64,000 bases of DNA from Deltaproteobacteria bacterium (GTDB lineage: Bacteria > Desulfobacterota > Desulfarculia > Desulfarculales > Desulfarculaceae): NCBI GenBank assembly GCA_020444165.1, contig JAHLLK010000005.1:71109-135108 (forward strand). Reading direction: 5' to 3'. Made by a program: the position numbers and the translations under genes. A model generated the notes under the pieces. The model saw only the letters and a list, made by a program, of their open reading frames with translations, made no database searches and was not told the DNA's origin. Below, in pieces: positions 31,826 through 40,911 of the stretch (position 1 is its first letter; the number at the start of each line of letters is the position of its first letter).

Positions 31826-34635
31826 GAGGCCTCCTCCCCGCTCGGTTCCTCTTCCTCGCCCAGGTGGGTCATCTTGAGCAGCGCCCCGTCCAACCGGACG
31901 TCCGCGGTGCGGGCCCGGAAGCTCTCCACCCCATAGCAGTTGGCGTCCCGCAGATCAGCCGCCGTGAGGTCGGCCTTCAGGAACGAGGCCTGGCGCAGGT
32001 TGGCTCCCTGGAGCACCGCCCCGGGCAGCAAGGATTTCATGAAGCGGGCGCCCTGGGCCGAGGAGCCGCTGAAATTGGCCCCGGTCAGGTCGGACTCGGA
32101 GAAATCGCAATCATCCAGCAACCCGCCCGCGAAGTTGGCCCCGGCCAGCTTGGAACTACGCCAGTTGCCCTGGTGGGAGCGGAGCCCCGGGGCCTCGGCC
32201 TGGCTGAAGTCGCAATCCTGGGCCAGGACCACCCGGTCCAACCGGGCCCCGGCCAGGCGGATGCCCTGCCCCTGGGCGGACACGAAAATGGTCAGCACGC
32301 CCTGGGCCCCGGAGAGATCGGCCTGGGCCAGCTTGGCGCTCATGAACTTGGCCTTGGACAGCTCGGCCCCGGCCAGGTTGGCGCCCGTGAGGTCGCTCTC
32401 CAGGAACACGGCTTCCCCGGCCTGGGCCCCGGTCAGGTCGGCCTGGGGCAGGGAGGCGTTCATGAAGTTGGTCTTCACCAGCTTGGCCTGGCGGAACCCG
32501 GCCCCGGCGAAATCGGCTTTGGCGGCCAGGGCCCGGCTCAGATCCGCGCCGCTGAAATCCGCCCCGGCCCCCTGGCACTGGCCCAGGCTGGCCTCCACCA
32601 GGTTGGCCCCCTGGAATTTGGCCCCGGTGAGGTCGGCGTGGGCCAGGCAGGCTCCCGCCAGAATGGCCCCGGAGAGGTCCGCCCCGGCCAGGTTGGCGCT
32701 GTCCAGGATGGCCTGGGTCAGGTCCGCCCCGGCCAGGGGCAGGCCGGTGAGGTCCGCCCCGGTGAGGTCCCAGCCGGCCAGGCTCTCGCCCCGGGCCAAG
32801 GCTGCGGCGGCCTGGGCGCGCATCTCGTCCCGCTCCGCCTCGGGCGGCAGCTCCGGCGGCGGGGCCAGGGAAGCCCCCTTGATCTTGAGCTTCTTGCCCT
32901 TCACGTCCAGCCCGTATTTGGCCATTTTGGCATCCGCCGCCTTGGCCTGGTCCAGGGCCTGGGCCACCTTGGCCTGGGCCTCCGGGTTGTTCTTGATCTC
33001 GGGCTGCTTCATGATCCGGTTCAGGGCCTCTTCCAGGCGCTGGCCCAGGGGCAGCTTGGCGGCCCGGCGGGAAGCGGCGGCCGCGTCCTGGCGGGCCTGG
33101 GTCAACAGCTCCTGGGCCCGCTCGGGCCCGATGCCCTCTCCGGCCATCATCTTGCCCAGATGGGCGTCGATCTTGGCCTGCTGGCCCGCGAGCTCCCGGT
33201 TGATGGTGGCGGCGAGCTCCCCGGGCTTGGGGGCTTCGGCCTTCACCCGGGCCCATTGCTGCTGCAGATAGCTGAGCATGCGCGGGAAGTCCTTGGGGCC
33301 ATTCACGGGCGGCGGCAGCGGCGGGAGCTGGGCCAGTTGCTCCTTGAGGGCCTGGCTGAACTTCTCCGGCGGCAGATACTTGAGGGGATCCACCCCCACG
33401 TGGGCCAGCTTCTCGTGGAGCTTGGGCAGGCGGGCCTTGGTCTGGGCCTCGATCTGGCCCACGATCTTCTGCACCAGGGGCAGGCTCATGGGATCGGGCG
33501 GGGTGTAGGTGTCGTCCGGCGCCTCCTCCGGGGGGGACAGGTCATCCTCCCGCCCCAGCCAGAACAGCCGGGTCTCGGGGTCCAGGCGCAGCTCCAGGGA
33601 ACGGCGGTAAGCGTCCAGGCCGCGGCTTTGACCGCATTGGTACTCATAAGCCAAGAGCAGGTGGTCCACGTCCTGGGCGTCGTCCTGGGCCACCGGCGCA
33701 AAGCCCCGGTGGATGGTGATGCCCTTGGCCAGGTGGGGGAAGAACCACACGGTGTCGATATGCAGGGGCACCTCCCGGAATCCGGCGGCCCCCTGCTTGG
33801 CGAAGTTCACAAAGCAACGGGAGCGGAGACCCGGCAGGCTGCCCCGTTGCACCGCTTCCGCGGGGTGCAGGCCGGTCAGGGTGAACTCCTCGTCGCCCCG
33901 CCAGAATTCCTCGGTCTGCTGATCGTCCGGCGCCTGGTTGAAGAAGGTCCAGTCGATATCCGGGGCCAAACCCGGGAAATGCTTTTTGATGTAAGTTTGG
34001 TCATAGGTGCCGGCCTTGGCCTGGCGCTGGGGCAGCATCAGGTCGCGGGGACCGCAGCTGGTGGGGATGGGCACGGCCCAGGGCCCGGCCATGAGCTCGG
34101 CTCCGGTCTCCAGGTTGGGCAACGGCGAAACCTCGGACTCGGGATCGTAATCCGGGGGGATGTAGCCCTTGCCCGTGGGGTTGGCGGGAAAGTCCGGCCC
34201 GCCAAAGGCGCGGTCCCAGGTCAGCGGCATCTCCGCGAAGGGCGCCGGTTCGCTGGCCAACCAGCCCTCGCCCACCAGCTTCTCGATGACCCCCTCCGCC
34301 CGCAGCCAGACCCGCTCGCCAAAGACCCGGATATGCTTCCGCACCGGCCCCATGCCCATGCTCACCATGGCCTCGCCCGGCACGGGGGCGTCCGGGGGAG
34401 GAAAGCACTTGCCCACCACCAGCAGTTCGCCCTTGCCCTTGGGCATGGCCTGGTCGAACACCTCGCCGTCGCCCAGCTCCCCCTGGACCACCGGCCACAT
34501 CTCGCTCTCCATCAGGAGTTCCCGGGGGGCGTCGAAACCAAAGAAACTGAACACCCCCACGGAAAGGTAGGCTTGATTCTGATACTCGAAAGGCTTGAAC
34601 AGCAGGCCTTGGCGCAGTGGTTTGATTACTTTCAT
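31822..34635 (-). CDS. DUF2169 domain fused to pentapeptide repeats
   Basis: A 937-residue protein. Residues about 1-330 are DUF2169 (conserved LTWDRAFGGPDFPANPTGKGY and a PIPTSCGPRDLMLPQR stretch). Residues 380-600 are a charged, helical, probably coiled-coil linker. Residues 620-925 are pentapeptide repeats like those of the next protein. DUF2169 proteins act as adaptors for loading effectors in type VI secretion. Overlapping, mirror-composition open frames exist on the other strand but are compositional shadows of the repeat. The ATG has AAGGCGAG upstream. Confidence 0.93.
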   Translation of the reverse strand: MKVIKPLRQGLLFKPFEYQNQAYLSVGVFSFFGFDAPRELLMESEMWPVVQGELGDGEVFDQAMPKGKGELLVVGKCFPPPDAPVPGEAMVSMGMGPVRKHIRVFGERVWLRAEGVIEKLVGEGWLASEPAPFAEMPLTWDRAFGGPDFPANPTGKGYIPPDYDPESEVSPLPNLETGAELMAGPWAVPIPTSCGPRDLMLPQRQAKAGTYDQTYIKKHFPGLAPDIDWTFFNQAPDDQQTEEFWRGDEEFTLTGLHPAEAVQRGSLPGLRSRCFVNFAKQGAAGFREVPLHIDTVWFFPHLAKGITIHRGFAPVAQDDAQDVDHLLLAYEYQCGQSRGLDAYRRSLELRLDPETRLFWLGREDDLSPPEEAPDDTYTPPDPMSLPLVQKIVGQIEAQTKARLPKLHEKLAHVGVDPLKYLPPEKFSQALKEQLAQLPPLPPPVNGPKDFPRMLSYLQQQWARVKAEAPKPGELAATINRELAGQQAKIDAHLGKMMAGEGIGPERAQELLTQARQDAAAASRRAAKLPLGQRLEEALNRIMKQPEIKNNPEAQAKVAQALDQAKAADAKMAKYGLDVKGKKLKIKGASLAPPPELPPEAERDEMRAQAAAALARGESLAGWDLTGADLTGLPLAGADLTQAILDSANLAGADLSGAILAGACLAHADLTGAKFQGANLVEASLGQCQGAGADFSGADLSRALAAKADFAGAGFRQAKLVKTNFMNASLPQADLTGAQAGEAVFLESDLTGANLAGAELSKAKFMSAKLAQADLSGAQGVLTIFVSAQGQGIRLAGARLDRVVLAQDCDFSQAEAPGLRSHQGNWRSSKLAGANFAGGLLDDCDFSESDLTGANFSGSSAQGARFMKSLLPGAVLQGANLRQASFLKADLTAADLRDANCYGVESFRARTADVRLDGALLKMTHLGEEEEPSGEEAS

Positions 34636-34694
34636 GGCTCGCCTTGCCCGCGGGGTCCCCCGGGGCGGCGGCCGGGACCGGGCCCGGCCCGCGA

Positions 34695-35963
34695 TCAGAA
34701 GTTTATTTTCAGCCCGGTGTTGATGCGGGTGGCAAAGGCTTTCACAGCCATGGCCGGGGTCTTCAACTCGGCTCCGACATCTTCCAGCGCGGGGCCGTCG
34801 TTGACCATCTGGGCCGCCGCGTCGCCCACCACGGCCACGGCCGCCTTCATGGCCACGGCCTTGTTGTCGAACCCCACCAGTTTGGCGGCGTAACGGGCCA
34901 CGGTGAGCAGCATTTGCTGGACGAACATGGCGGTGTAGTTGCCCACGAAGGCCTTGATGTAAATACCTATGTTCACGTCCAGGCTCTCGCCCAGCACCAG
35001 GGAGTTGTCGCCGATGAGGTAGAGTTGGTTGGTGGCCGAATCCATCAGGTTGTGGGTGCTGCGGCCCCGGGACACGCTCATGGTGATCTGCCCGGTCACG
35101 GCCAGGTGGTAGTCGCCGCTCACCGCCTGGCGCTTGTTGCCGGTGACGAAAGACTGGTAGTTGCCGCCCACCTTGCGGTTGTAGTCGCCGCCGATCTTCT
35201 TGTCGTAGTTGCCCTGCACCTCCTGGCGGCGCTGGCCTCCCACGTCCTGGACGCTCTGGCCATTCACCGTGAAATGGCGGTCGCCGTCGCTCTGCTGGCG
35301 CAGGCGGCCCTGGGTGGCCAGGGACATCTCCTCGTTGCCGGGCTGGTCCACCAGGGCGATCTCGCTGGTGAGCCCCCCCTCGCCCACTCCCTGGGAGCGG
35401 ATCAGGGTCTTGTACTGGTTGGAGGTGGTCGGGTTGTAGGCCTGGCCCGTGGCGTCCACCGTGGCGGCCAGGGTCCCCTGGGGCGCCGTGGCCGCGGGGT
35501 CATAATCCAGGGGAGTGGAGGGCCCGGGCAGATAGCCGATGATCACCGGCAGGGAGGGGTCGCCGTTCTCAAAGCCCAGGGCCACCTCCTGGCCCCGGCG
35601 CGGCAGGAAGGTGAAGCCGCCGCCGGGGATGTTCCAGGGCATGGCCGGCCGGGCCAAAAGCTCCTTTTCCTGGCCGTCCCAGAACAAGAGCACCGGCACC
35701 CGGCCCTCGGCGTCCACCACCGCCGGCTCACCGTCGGCCACCTGACCGCTCACCCGGCCCACCTGCACCCCGGCCGCCGGACCCGCGTCCAGCCAGGCCT
35801 CCAGGCCGGCGATCTCCTGGGACAGGGCCTCGTTTTCCGCCTGCAGCCGGGCGGCGTCATCCAGGAGGCGGTGACGCTCCGCGGCCAGGGCCCGGAGCCT
35901 GACCAGCAAGCTCTCTCTCCCCGCCCCGCCGCCAGCCCCCCTCGCTCCCGGATTTTCCGCCAT
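34695..35963 (-). CDS. VgrG-like spike protein 1, lacking the gp27 base
   Basis: A 422-residue protein. Instead of the roughly 350-residue gp27-like base of VgrG it begins with a heptad-rich segment (about 17-60, LRALAAERHRLLDDAARLQA). Then comes a gp5-type OB fold (GRVSGQVADGEPAVVDAEGR, WNIPGGGFTFLPRRGQEVAL) and a repeat-built beta-helix (NGQSVQDVGGQRRQEVQGNY, then IGGDYNRKVGGNYQS). A helical C-terminal part of about 100 residues ends FATRINTGLKINF. The spike would trimerise through coiled coil and helix and carry the PAAR-like tip. It is 14 bases after spike 2. Confidence 0.88.
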   Translation of the reverse strand: MAENPGARGAGGGAGRESLLVRLRALAAERHRLLDDAARLQAENEALSQEIAGLEAWLDAGPAAGVQVGRVSGQVADGEPAVVDAEGRVPVLLFWDGQEKELLARPAMPWNIPGGGFTFLPRRGQEVALGFENGDPSLPVIIGYLPGPSTPLDYDPAATAPQGTLAATVDATGQAYNPTTSNQYKTLIRSQGVGEGGLTSEIALVDQPGNEEMSLATQGRLRQQSDGDRHFTVNGQSVQDVGGQRRQEVQGNYDKKIGGDYNRKVGGNYQSFVTGNKRQAVSGDYHLAVTGQITMSVSRGRSTHNLMDSATNQLYLIGDNSLVLGESLDVNIGIYIKAFVGNYTAMFVQQMLLTVARYAAKLVGFDNKAVAMKAAVAVVGDAAAQMVNDGPALEDVGAELKTPAMAVKAFATRINTGLKINF

Positions 35964-35977
35964 GCTTGGGCCCCCTC

Positions 35978-37234
35978 TCAGGCGTTGGTCTTGATGCCGG
36001 TGAACAGCGCGGTGGCGAAGGTCTTCATCTCCGTCGTCGAAGCCCCAACGTCCACCGCGTCCTCTTCCATGACGGCCCCGTCGGTCTTGACCTTGGAAGC
36101 CGCGTTCTTGATGGCCAAGAGGGTGTTCCGGACCTCGGAGACATAGTTGCCGAACAACGCGCCGGTGTACGCCGTGGTCTTCAGATAGAACTGGGCCCGC
36201 TGGACGTAGACGTCCTCCACGAACAACTCGCCCGAGAACCGGGCCGGCAGGATCACGTCGATCTCCTCGCCCAGGACGATCTTGTTCTTGCCCCCCAGGA
36301 AGAGGTTGTTGGCCGTGGTCTGCCAGATATAGGTGACGCTGGAGCCGGCCTGGGCGGTCATGCTGTACTGCCCGGCCACGGTGAGGCGATAGGCCCCGGT
36401 CACCGCCTGGCGCTTGTTGCCGCTGATGTAGGACTGGAAATGGCCCCCCACCCGGCGCTCGAAGTCATCGTCCAGGTTGTGGGTGTAGTCCGCCTGCAGG
36501 CGTTCATAGCCTTCCCCGGTGGTCACCTCGGTCTCGTCGCCGCCCACGGTGTGGTAATGATCGCCCGTCACCTGGCCCCGGAGGCCTCCCTGGGAGGTGA
36601 GGCTCATCTCCTCCTCACCGGGCTGGTCCACCAGGGCGATCTCCTTCAGCTTGCCGCCCTGGCCCGGGGTGCGGGCCCGCAAAAGGCTCTTGTACTGGTT
36701 TTGGGTGGCCGGGGCCACCGCATTGCCGGCCTGGTCCTGGGTGGCGGCCAGCACGGTGGCCGGCCCCGCGGCGGTGGGGTCGTAATCCAGGGGAGTCACT
36801 GCGTCGGGCTGGTAGCCCACGATCACCGGGCGGTCGGCCTGGCCATTCTCAAAGGCCAGGTACACGCTTTGGCCCTGGCGGGGGATGACCGCCACCCCGC
36901 CCCGGTCGATGTTCCAGGGCAGGCAGAGGCGGGCCTTCAGGGTGTTGGTCTGCCCGTCCCAGGGCAGGCGCACCGGCACCCTTCCCTCCTGGTCCAGGGC
37001 GGTGGGGTCGCCGGACTCGCCCTGGCCGGCCACCACCCCCAGGGCCAACCCGCGCAGGGGGTGGGCGTCGCGCCATTGGCGCAAATAGGCGGCCCGGGCG
37101 CGGAGCCCGGCGTTTTGCTCTTCCAGGCTCCTTAGTTGGGCCTGGAAGGCGGCTTCCTCCCGTTCCAGCCGGGCCAGCCGGCCGGCCAGGTCCTCGCCTT
37201 CCCCGCCGGGTCCCTGCAGATCGCTATCGGCCAC
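35978..37234 (-). CDS. VgrG-like spike protein 2, lacking the gp27 base
   Basis: A 418-residue paralogue of the preceding and following spikes, with the same order: coiled coil (about 14-50, LARLEREEAAFQAQLRSLEE), OB fold (TALDQEGRVPVRLPWDGQ), DYDP turn, beta-helix (TVGGDETEVTTGEGYERLQA; RRVGGHFQSYISGNKRQAVT) and a C-terminal helical region ending FATALFTGIKTNA. The frame extends upstream into the spike 3 gene; I prefer the GTG at 37234 because GGAAGGAAAGC lies just before it and it clears the upstream stop by 22 bases. No gp27 domain. Confidence 0.86.
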   Translation of the reverse strand: MADSDLQGPGGEGEDLAGRLARLEREEAAFQAQLRSLEEQNAGLRARAAYLRQWRDAHPLRGLALGVVAGQGESGDPTALDQEGRVPVRLPWDGQTNTLKARLCLPWNIDRGGVAVIPRQGQSVYLAFENGQADRPVIVGYQPDAVTPLDYDPTAAGPATVLAATQDQAGNAVAPATQNQYKSLLRARTPGQGGKLKEIALVDQPGEEEMSLTSQGGLRGQVTGDHYHTVGGDETEVTTGEGYERLQADYTHNLDDDFERRVGGHFQSYISGNKRQAVTGAYRLTVAGQYSMTAQAGSSVTYIWQTTANNLFLGGKNKIVLGEEIDVILPARFSGELFVEDVYVQRAQFYLKTTAYTGALFGNYVSEVRNTLLAIKNAASKVKTDGAVMEEDAVDVGASTTEMKTFATALFTGIKTNA

Positions 37235-37256
37235 GCTTTCCTTCCCGCTTCCTGGT

Positions 37257-38495
37257 TCAGACGTTGATCTTGAACCCCGCGCACAGTTTGGTGGCAAAGG
37301 AGTTCAGGGCCGCGCCGGTATCCTTCATGCGCGCCGCGCTGTTGCCCATGCGCCCGGCGTTCACGTCCATGGAGGCCACCGCCTCCTGGATGGCGGTGAT
37401 GCGGTTCTTGGTTTCGTCCACCGTGTTGCTGCCCGACATCATGGTGTACTCGGTCTTGAGGGCGTGGAACTGGGCGAACCAGCCGCCCAGTTCCTCCTCC
37501 AAGGGGAAAAATATCCGGACCCAGAGGCGCGCCCCACAAGCCACCTCTTCGCCCAGGGTCAGATAGTTTTTGCCGCCCATGTAGTAATCGAAGAAATCAC
37601 TCATCGCCAAGGTATGCACGCTGCGCCCGGTGTCGGCGCTCAGGGTGTATTCCCCCTCCACGTTGAGGGTGTAGTTGCCGGTGACCGTTTCGTCCTTGTC
37701 CCCGGCCACCGTAGTGGCCAAATCGCCGCCCACGTGGCGCTGGTAATCCTGCTGCAACTGCTGGGTGAATTTGCCGCTCACGTGGCGCTGCACGTCACCG
37801 TCCACGTGCTCCACGTTCTTGCCGCCCACCGAGAGCTGGTGCTCGCCCTGGGCGTAGACCCGCATGCGCCCCTCGGTGGCCAGGCTCAAGTCTTCCTGGC
37901 CGGGCTGATCGCCAAAGGCGATCTCGTGCACCTTGCCGCCGTCCGGCGCGGCCGAGCGGATGGTGGTCTTGTAGCGGTTGGCGGTGGCGGGGTTCACGGC
38001 CTGGCCGTTCTCGTCCAGGGGCGCGGCCAAGACCCCCTCTTGGGCGGTGGCCGCGGGATCATAGTCCAGCGGGGTGACCTCGTTGGGGAAGTAGCCGATG
38101 ATCACGGGAGATTCCGGGCGGCCCCGCTCAAAGGCCAGCCACACGGACTGGCCCTGGCGGGGCAACATCACCACCCCGCCGCCGGAGATGTTCCACGGCG
38201 TGGCCAGGCGCGCCGCCAGGGTCTCCTGACCCCCGTCCCAGGGCACCACCACCGGGGCGCGCCCCTGGTTGTCCAGGGTCACGGGGTGGCCCGCCGGGCT
38301 GGAGTCCTGCACCTGCCCGGTCTGCACCGTGGGCTCGGGGGCCTCGGCCCGGCGGGCCTCCAGCTGCGCCAGCCGCTCCTCCAGGAACGCTTCCTGGCGG
38401 GCGGCGCGGGCCAGCTCGTGGTCCAGGTGGCGGGTTGTCTGGTCCAACTCCCGCAGAAGACTGGTTATTCCTGATAAATCATCTTCCATGGGCAT
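37257..38495 (-). CDS. VgrG-like spike protein 3, lacking the gp27 base
   Basis: A 412-residue paralogue. The N-terminal 60 residues are a coiled coil (LLRELDQTTRHLDHELARAA), followed by the OB fold (TLDNQGRAPVVVPWDGGQ; MLPRQGQSVWLAFERG) and beta-helix repeats (SVGGKNVEHVDGDVQRHVSG; HVGGDLATTVAGDKDETVTG). The C-terminus ends FATKLCAGFKINV, matching the other two spikes although the region before it differs. GAGG precedes the ATG by about eight bases. It is the first of the three in transcription order. Confidence 0.87.
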   Translation of the reverse strand: MPMEDDLSGITSLLRELDQTTRHLDHELARAARQEAFLEERLAQLEARRAEAPEPTVQTGQVQDSSPAGHPVTLDNQGRAPVVVPWDGGQETLAARLATPWNISGGGVVMLPRQGQSVWLAFERGRPESPVIIGYFPNEVTPLDYDPAATAQEGVLAAPLDENGQAVNPATANRYKTTIRSAAPDGGKVHEIAFGDQPGQEDLSLATEGRMRVYAQGEHQLSVGGKNVEHVDGDVQRHVSGKFTQQLQQDYQRHVGGDLATTVAGDKDETVTGNYTLNVEGEYTLSADTGRSVHTLAMSDFFDYYMGGKNYLTLGEEVACGARLWVRIFFPLEEELGGWFAQFHALKTEYTMMSGSNTVDETKNRITAIQEAVASMDVNAGRMGNSAARMKDTGAALNSFATKLCAGFKINV

Positions 38496-38605
38496 GCCGG
38501 CGCCTCGCAAAAATAGCTATTCCCCCCGCCAATCGGGGGTAATGGGGCTGTGGCTGATTATAACCTCGCCGGGGGGGCAGGGGGCAACAGGTTGTGCCGC
38601 CGGGA

Positions 38606-39397
38606 TCAACGTTTGCGGCCGCGCGCCGCCTGGGCCAGGGGTGGAGCGGCGGCCGGGGGCGCCGCAGCCGGTTCGCGGTCGAGCCAATCCAGGTACCAAC
38701 TGGCCGCCTCGTGCTGGGGGTTCAGGGAAAGGGCTTTTTTCATCACGACCCGGGTCAGATCGGGCCGCCCGTCGGCGTGCAGGGCCCGGCCCAGGTTGAA
38801 CCACAGGTTCTCGTCGTCCGCGGCGATCTTGAGCGCGCGGTGGTAATGCTCCAGGGACTCGTGATACAGCCCGGCCCGGCGCAACATGATCCCGAACTCG
38901 TTGAACAAGTGCTTGTGCTGCCGATCATACACGGCGGGCAGGTTGGCCAGGCGCAGGAACACCTCCCGGGCCCGAGGCAAATCCCCCTGGGCCATGTAGG
39001 TGAGCCCCAGGCCGAAGTTGGCCCGCACCGAGTCTTCGTCCAGCTTCAAGGCCCGTTGGAACTCGTACTCCGCGGAGTTGTACTCGTGCTTCTGGTAGTG
39101 GCCCTCGGCGATCTCGATGATGCGCTCGATGACCAGGTCCTTGGAGCTGTTGACCTGGGACAGAAAACCGGGCAGGTGCAGAAACCGGGTTTGGAACTCC
39201 GGCAGTTCCACCACCTCCTGAATGGGGGTGGGTTTTTTGTCCATATCCAAAAGGGTCATCTCGACGCGTCCATCCGCCAGGGCCTTGGCCTGCCAAAAGG
39301 TTTCCAAGGTGGTGGTCCTGGCGGTTTCGTGAATGCCGAGAGTCCCCTTCCTCTTTTCCAGATAGATCTCACCATCCAGGGGCAGAGGGGTGGGCAT
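38606..39397 (-). CDS. TPR protein heading the type VI tip operon
   Basis: A 263-residue protein. Residues 1-85 form an unrecognised N-terminal domain (starting MPTPLPLDGEIYLEKRKGTL, with FWQAKALADGRVEMTLLDMD). Residues 95-235 are four or five TPR units (EYNSAEYEFQRALKLDEDSV; YHESLEHYHRALKIAADDEN). The C-terminus is alanine- and proline-rich. It is first in the operon, 110 bases before spike 3. A chaperone role for loading the spikes is an inference from position and fold. Confidence 0.85.
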   Translation of the reverse strand: MPTPLPLDGEIYLEKRKGTLGIHETARTTTLETFWQAKALADGRVEMTLLDMDKKPTPIQEVVELPEFQTRFLHLPGFLSQVNSSKDLVIERIIEIAEGHYQKHEYNSAEYEFQRALKLDEDSVRANFGLGLTYMAQGDLPRAREVFLRLANLPAVYDRQHKHLFNEFGIMLRRAGLYHESLEHYHRALKIAADDENLWFNLGRALHADGRPDLTRVVMKKALSLNPQHEAASWYLDWLDREPAAAPPAAAPPLAQAARGRKR

Positions 39398-39700
39398 GGC
39401 CAGACTTTCTCCAGGATGCGGTTAGCTTAGGCGTTGAACTCCGGTGGCCCCAGGCCTCCGGGGAAAGGGCGCCGGAGCCGCCTGCGGGCAGGAAGCGGCC
39501 TCACCCCGGCTACCCCGCACCATTCTATAATTTTTGGGAGATAGGCCAAGGGCAAAAACACGCCCCGGGGCGGGCCTGGCGGGACGCCGGGAAAACCGGG
39601 AGACGCAAAAGCCTAGGTAACTGAGGGGTTGTATAAAACCGGGCAGCGACACCAGGAGATAAATTTTTTCGCGGGCAGCCCCAAGGGTCAGGAGGGATTC
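39398..39700. other. Intergenic region before the tip operon
   Basis: Carries an AT-rich TATAGAAT box on the minus strand near 39523-39530, a possible -10 for the tip operon, without a convincing -35 partner. No clear -24/-12 site. The part next to the radical SAM stop shows GC-rich inverted stretches only. Confidence 0.35.
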
Positions 39701-40594
39701 TCAGCGGCCGTCCAGGGCGCGCTTCAGCCAGCCGACCGCCCGGGCCTTGGCGGAAACCGGCGGGTAGGAGCACTCGTCGCATTTGGCGCAGAGCCCGGGG
39801 CGCTCCCGCTTGAGCAGGGCCTCGCGAAAGGCCCGGAAACCCGGCCCCTGCCAGATCTCCTCCAACCCGGCCGCCATGACGTTGCCCAGCCGCTCCTGGT
39901 AGTGGTAATCCATGCAGCACAACACCACCTCGCCGTCCGGCGCCACGGCCAGTTTGCGGAAGGGGAAGCTGCAAAAGCAGGCCACCGGTCCGCCCGCCGT
40001 CTTGGGCACATGCCCCGCCCGGGAGGAGAGCACCTCCTGGGTGGAGCGCTCCACATAGTCCAGCTTGGGGTTGGCCCCGTAGGCCGCCAGCACCGCCGCG
40101 ATGTGGGGGCTCTTGCGGCCGGCCGCCCGATCCTCGGGCGTGCGGTAGTCCTGGATGTTCAGGTTGTCCAGGCCGGCGGCCAACAGCTGGTCCACCTTGT
40201 CCACGGAAAGAATCATGCCGTTGGTGTTGATGTCCAGGAAGAAGCGGGGCGAGGCCGCCCGGGCATAGGCCAGCATCTCCGGCAGGCGCTCGTCCAACAG
40301 CGGCTCGTTGGTCATGAACAGGGCGATGCGGCCCGCGAACTCCAGGCGCACCAGTTCGTCGATGACCCGGCGGAACACCTCCCAGCTCATCTGCTGAAAG
40401 GGCCGGCGGGCGTGTCCCTGGGGGCAGAAGGCGCAACGCCGGTTGCAGTCGGTGCGGGTCTCCAACAGCACTTGGGTGAACCGGGGGAACCGCCCCTCCC
40501 GCGCCAAATACTCGCGGTAATAGGCGATCTCCCGGGCTTCCTCCGGCGCGGCGCCGCCGCCGCGTCCCACCCGACCCATGCGCTGAAAATACAT
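39701..40594 (-). CDS. Radical SAM/SPASM-domain protein
   Basis: A 297-residue radical S-adenosylmethionine enzyme. The cluster motif is CNRRCAFCPQG (a CxxxCxxC set), with MTNEPLLDERLPEML in the glycine-rich position, and a C-terminal SPASM-type cysteine region (ACFCSFPFRKLAVAPDGEVV, VLCCMDYHYQERLGN, CAKCDEC) for one or two extra 4Fe-4S clusters. SPASM enzymes modify peptides or proteins, or activate sulfatases. No peptide substrate is evident nearby, though an FGE-fold protein lies 6 kb away. AGGAGG is five bases before the ATG. Confidence 0.9.
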   Translation of the reverse strand: MYFQRMGRVGRGGGAAPEEAREIAYYREYLAREGRFPRFTQVLLETRTDCNRRCAFCPQGHARRPFQQMSWEVFRRVIDELVRLEFAGRIALFMTNEPLLDERLPEMLAYARAASPRFFLDINTNGMILSVDKVDQLLAAGLDNLNIQDYRTPEDRAAGRKSPHIAAVLAAYGANPKLDYVERSTQEVLSSRAGHVPKTAGGPVACFCSFPFRKLAVAPDGEVVLCCMDYHYQERLGNVMAAGLEEIWQGPGFRAFREALLKRERPGLCAKCDECSYPPVSAKARAVGWLKRALDGR

Positions 40595-40749
40595 CCGTCC
40601 TCCTGCCCGGCCCCGGCCGCGGCGCGGCCGGGGAACCCACCCCGCGCTACCGCCCCAGAGGCCTGGCCAGCAAGTACCATGCCGGGGGGGTTTTGGCAAG
40701 CAGCGCACCGTCCCCCGGAGCCCCAAACCAGCCGCAGGCTTGTTTGGGG

Positions 40750-40911
40750 ATGAAGTTTTTTGGAGCAAGGGGGGGTGGGGTGCAACCCCGCGGGGTCCCC
40801 AGAAAAGCCGAGCTTTTCTGGGGTGCAAACCGCGGGGTCCCCAGAAAAGCCGAGCTTTTCTGGGGTGCAACCCCTTTTTGTTCACCAAAAGGGGTTGCAC
40901 CCACATTTCCC
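40750..40911 (-). repeat. Family A palindromic repeat, copy 4 with internal duplication
   Basis: Oriented with the minus-strand VIT-VWA gene, whose stop it adjoins. Read on the plus strand it starts ATGAAGTTTTTTGGAGC and contains two tandem 42-base units (from 40788 and 40830), each with CCCCAGAAAAGCCGAGCTTTTCTGGGG, then CCCCTTTTTG...CAAAAGGGG. A CCCCAAAC...GTTTGGGG hairpin at 40721-40749 adjoins it. Confidence 0.88.

Noticed and set aside
31864..34893. A 1009-codon open frame opposite the DUF2169-pentapeptide gene
   Set aside because: It mirrors the repeat composition of the true gene, has no family features and no supporting start signal.
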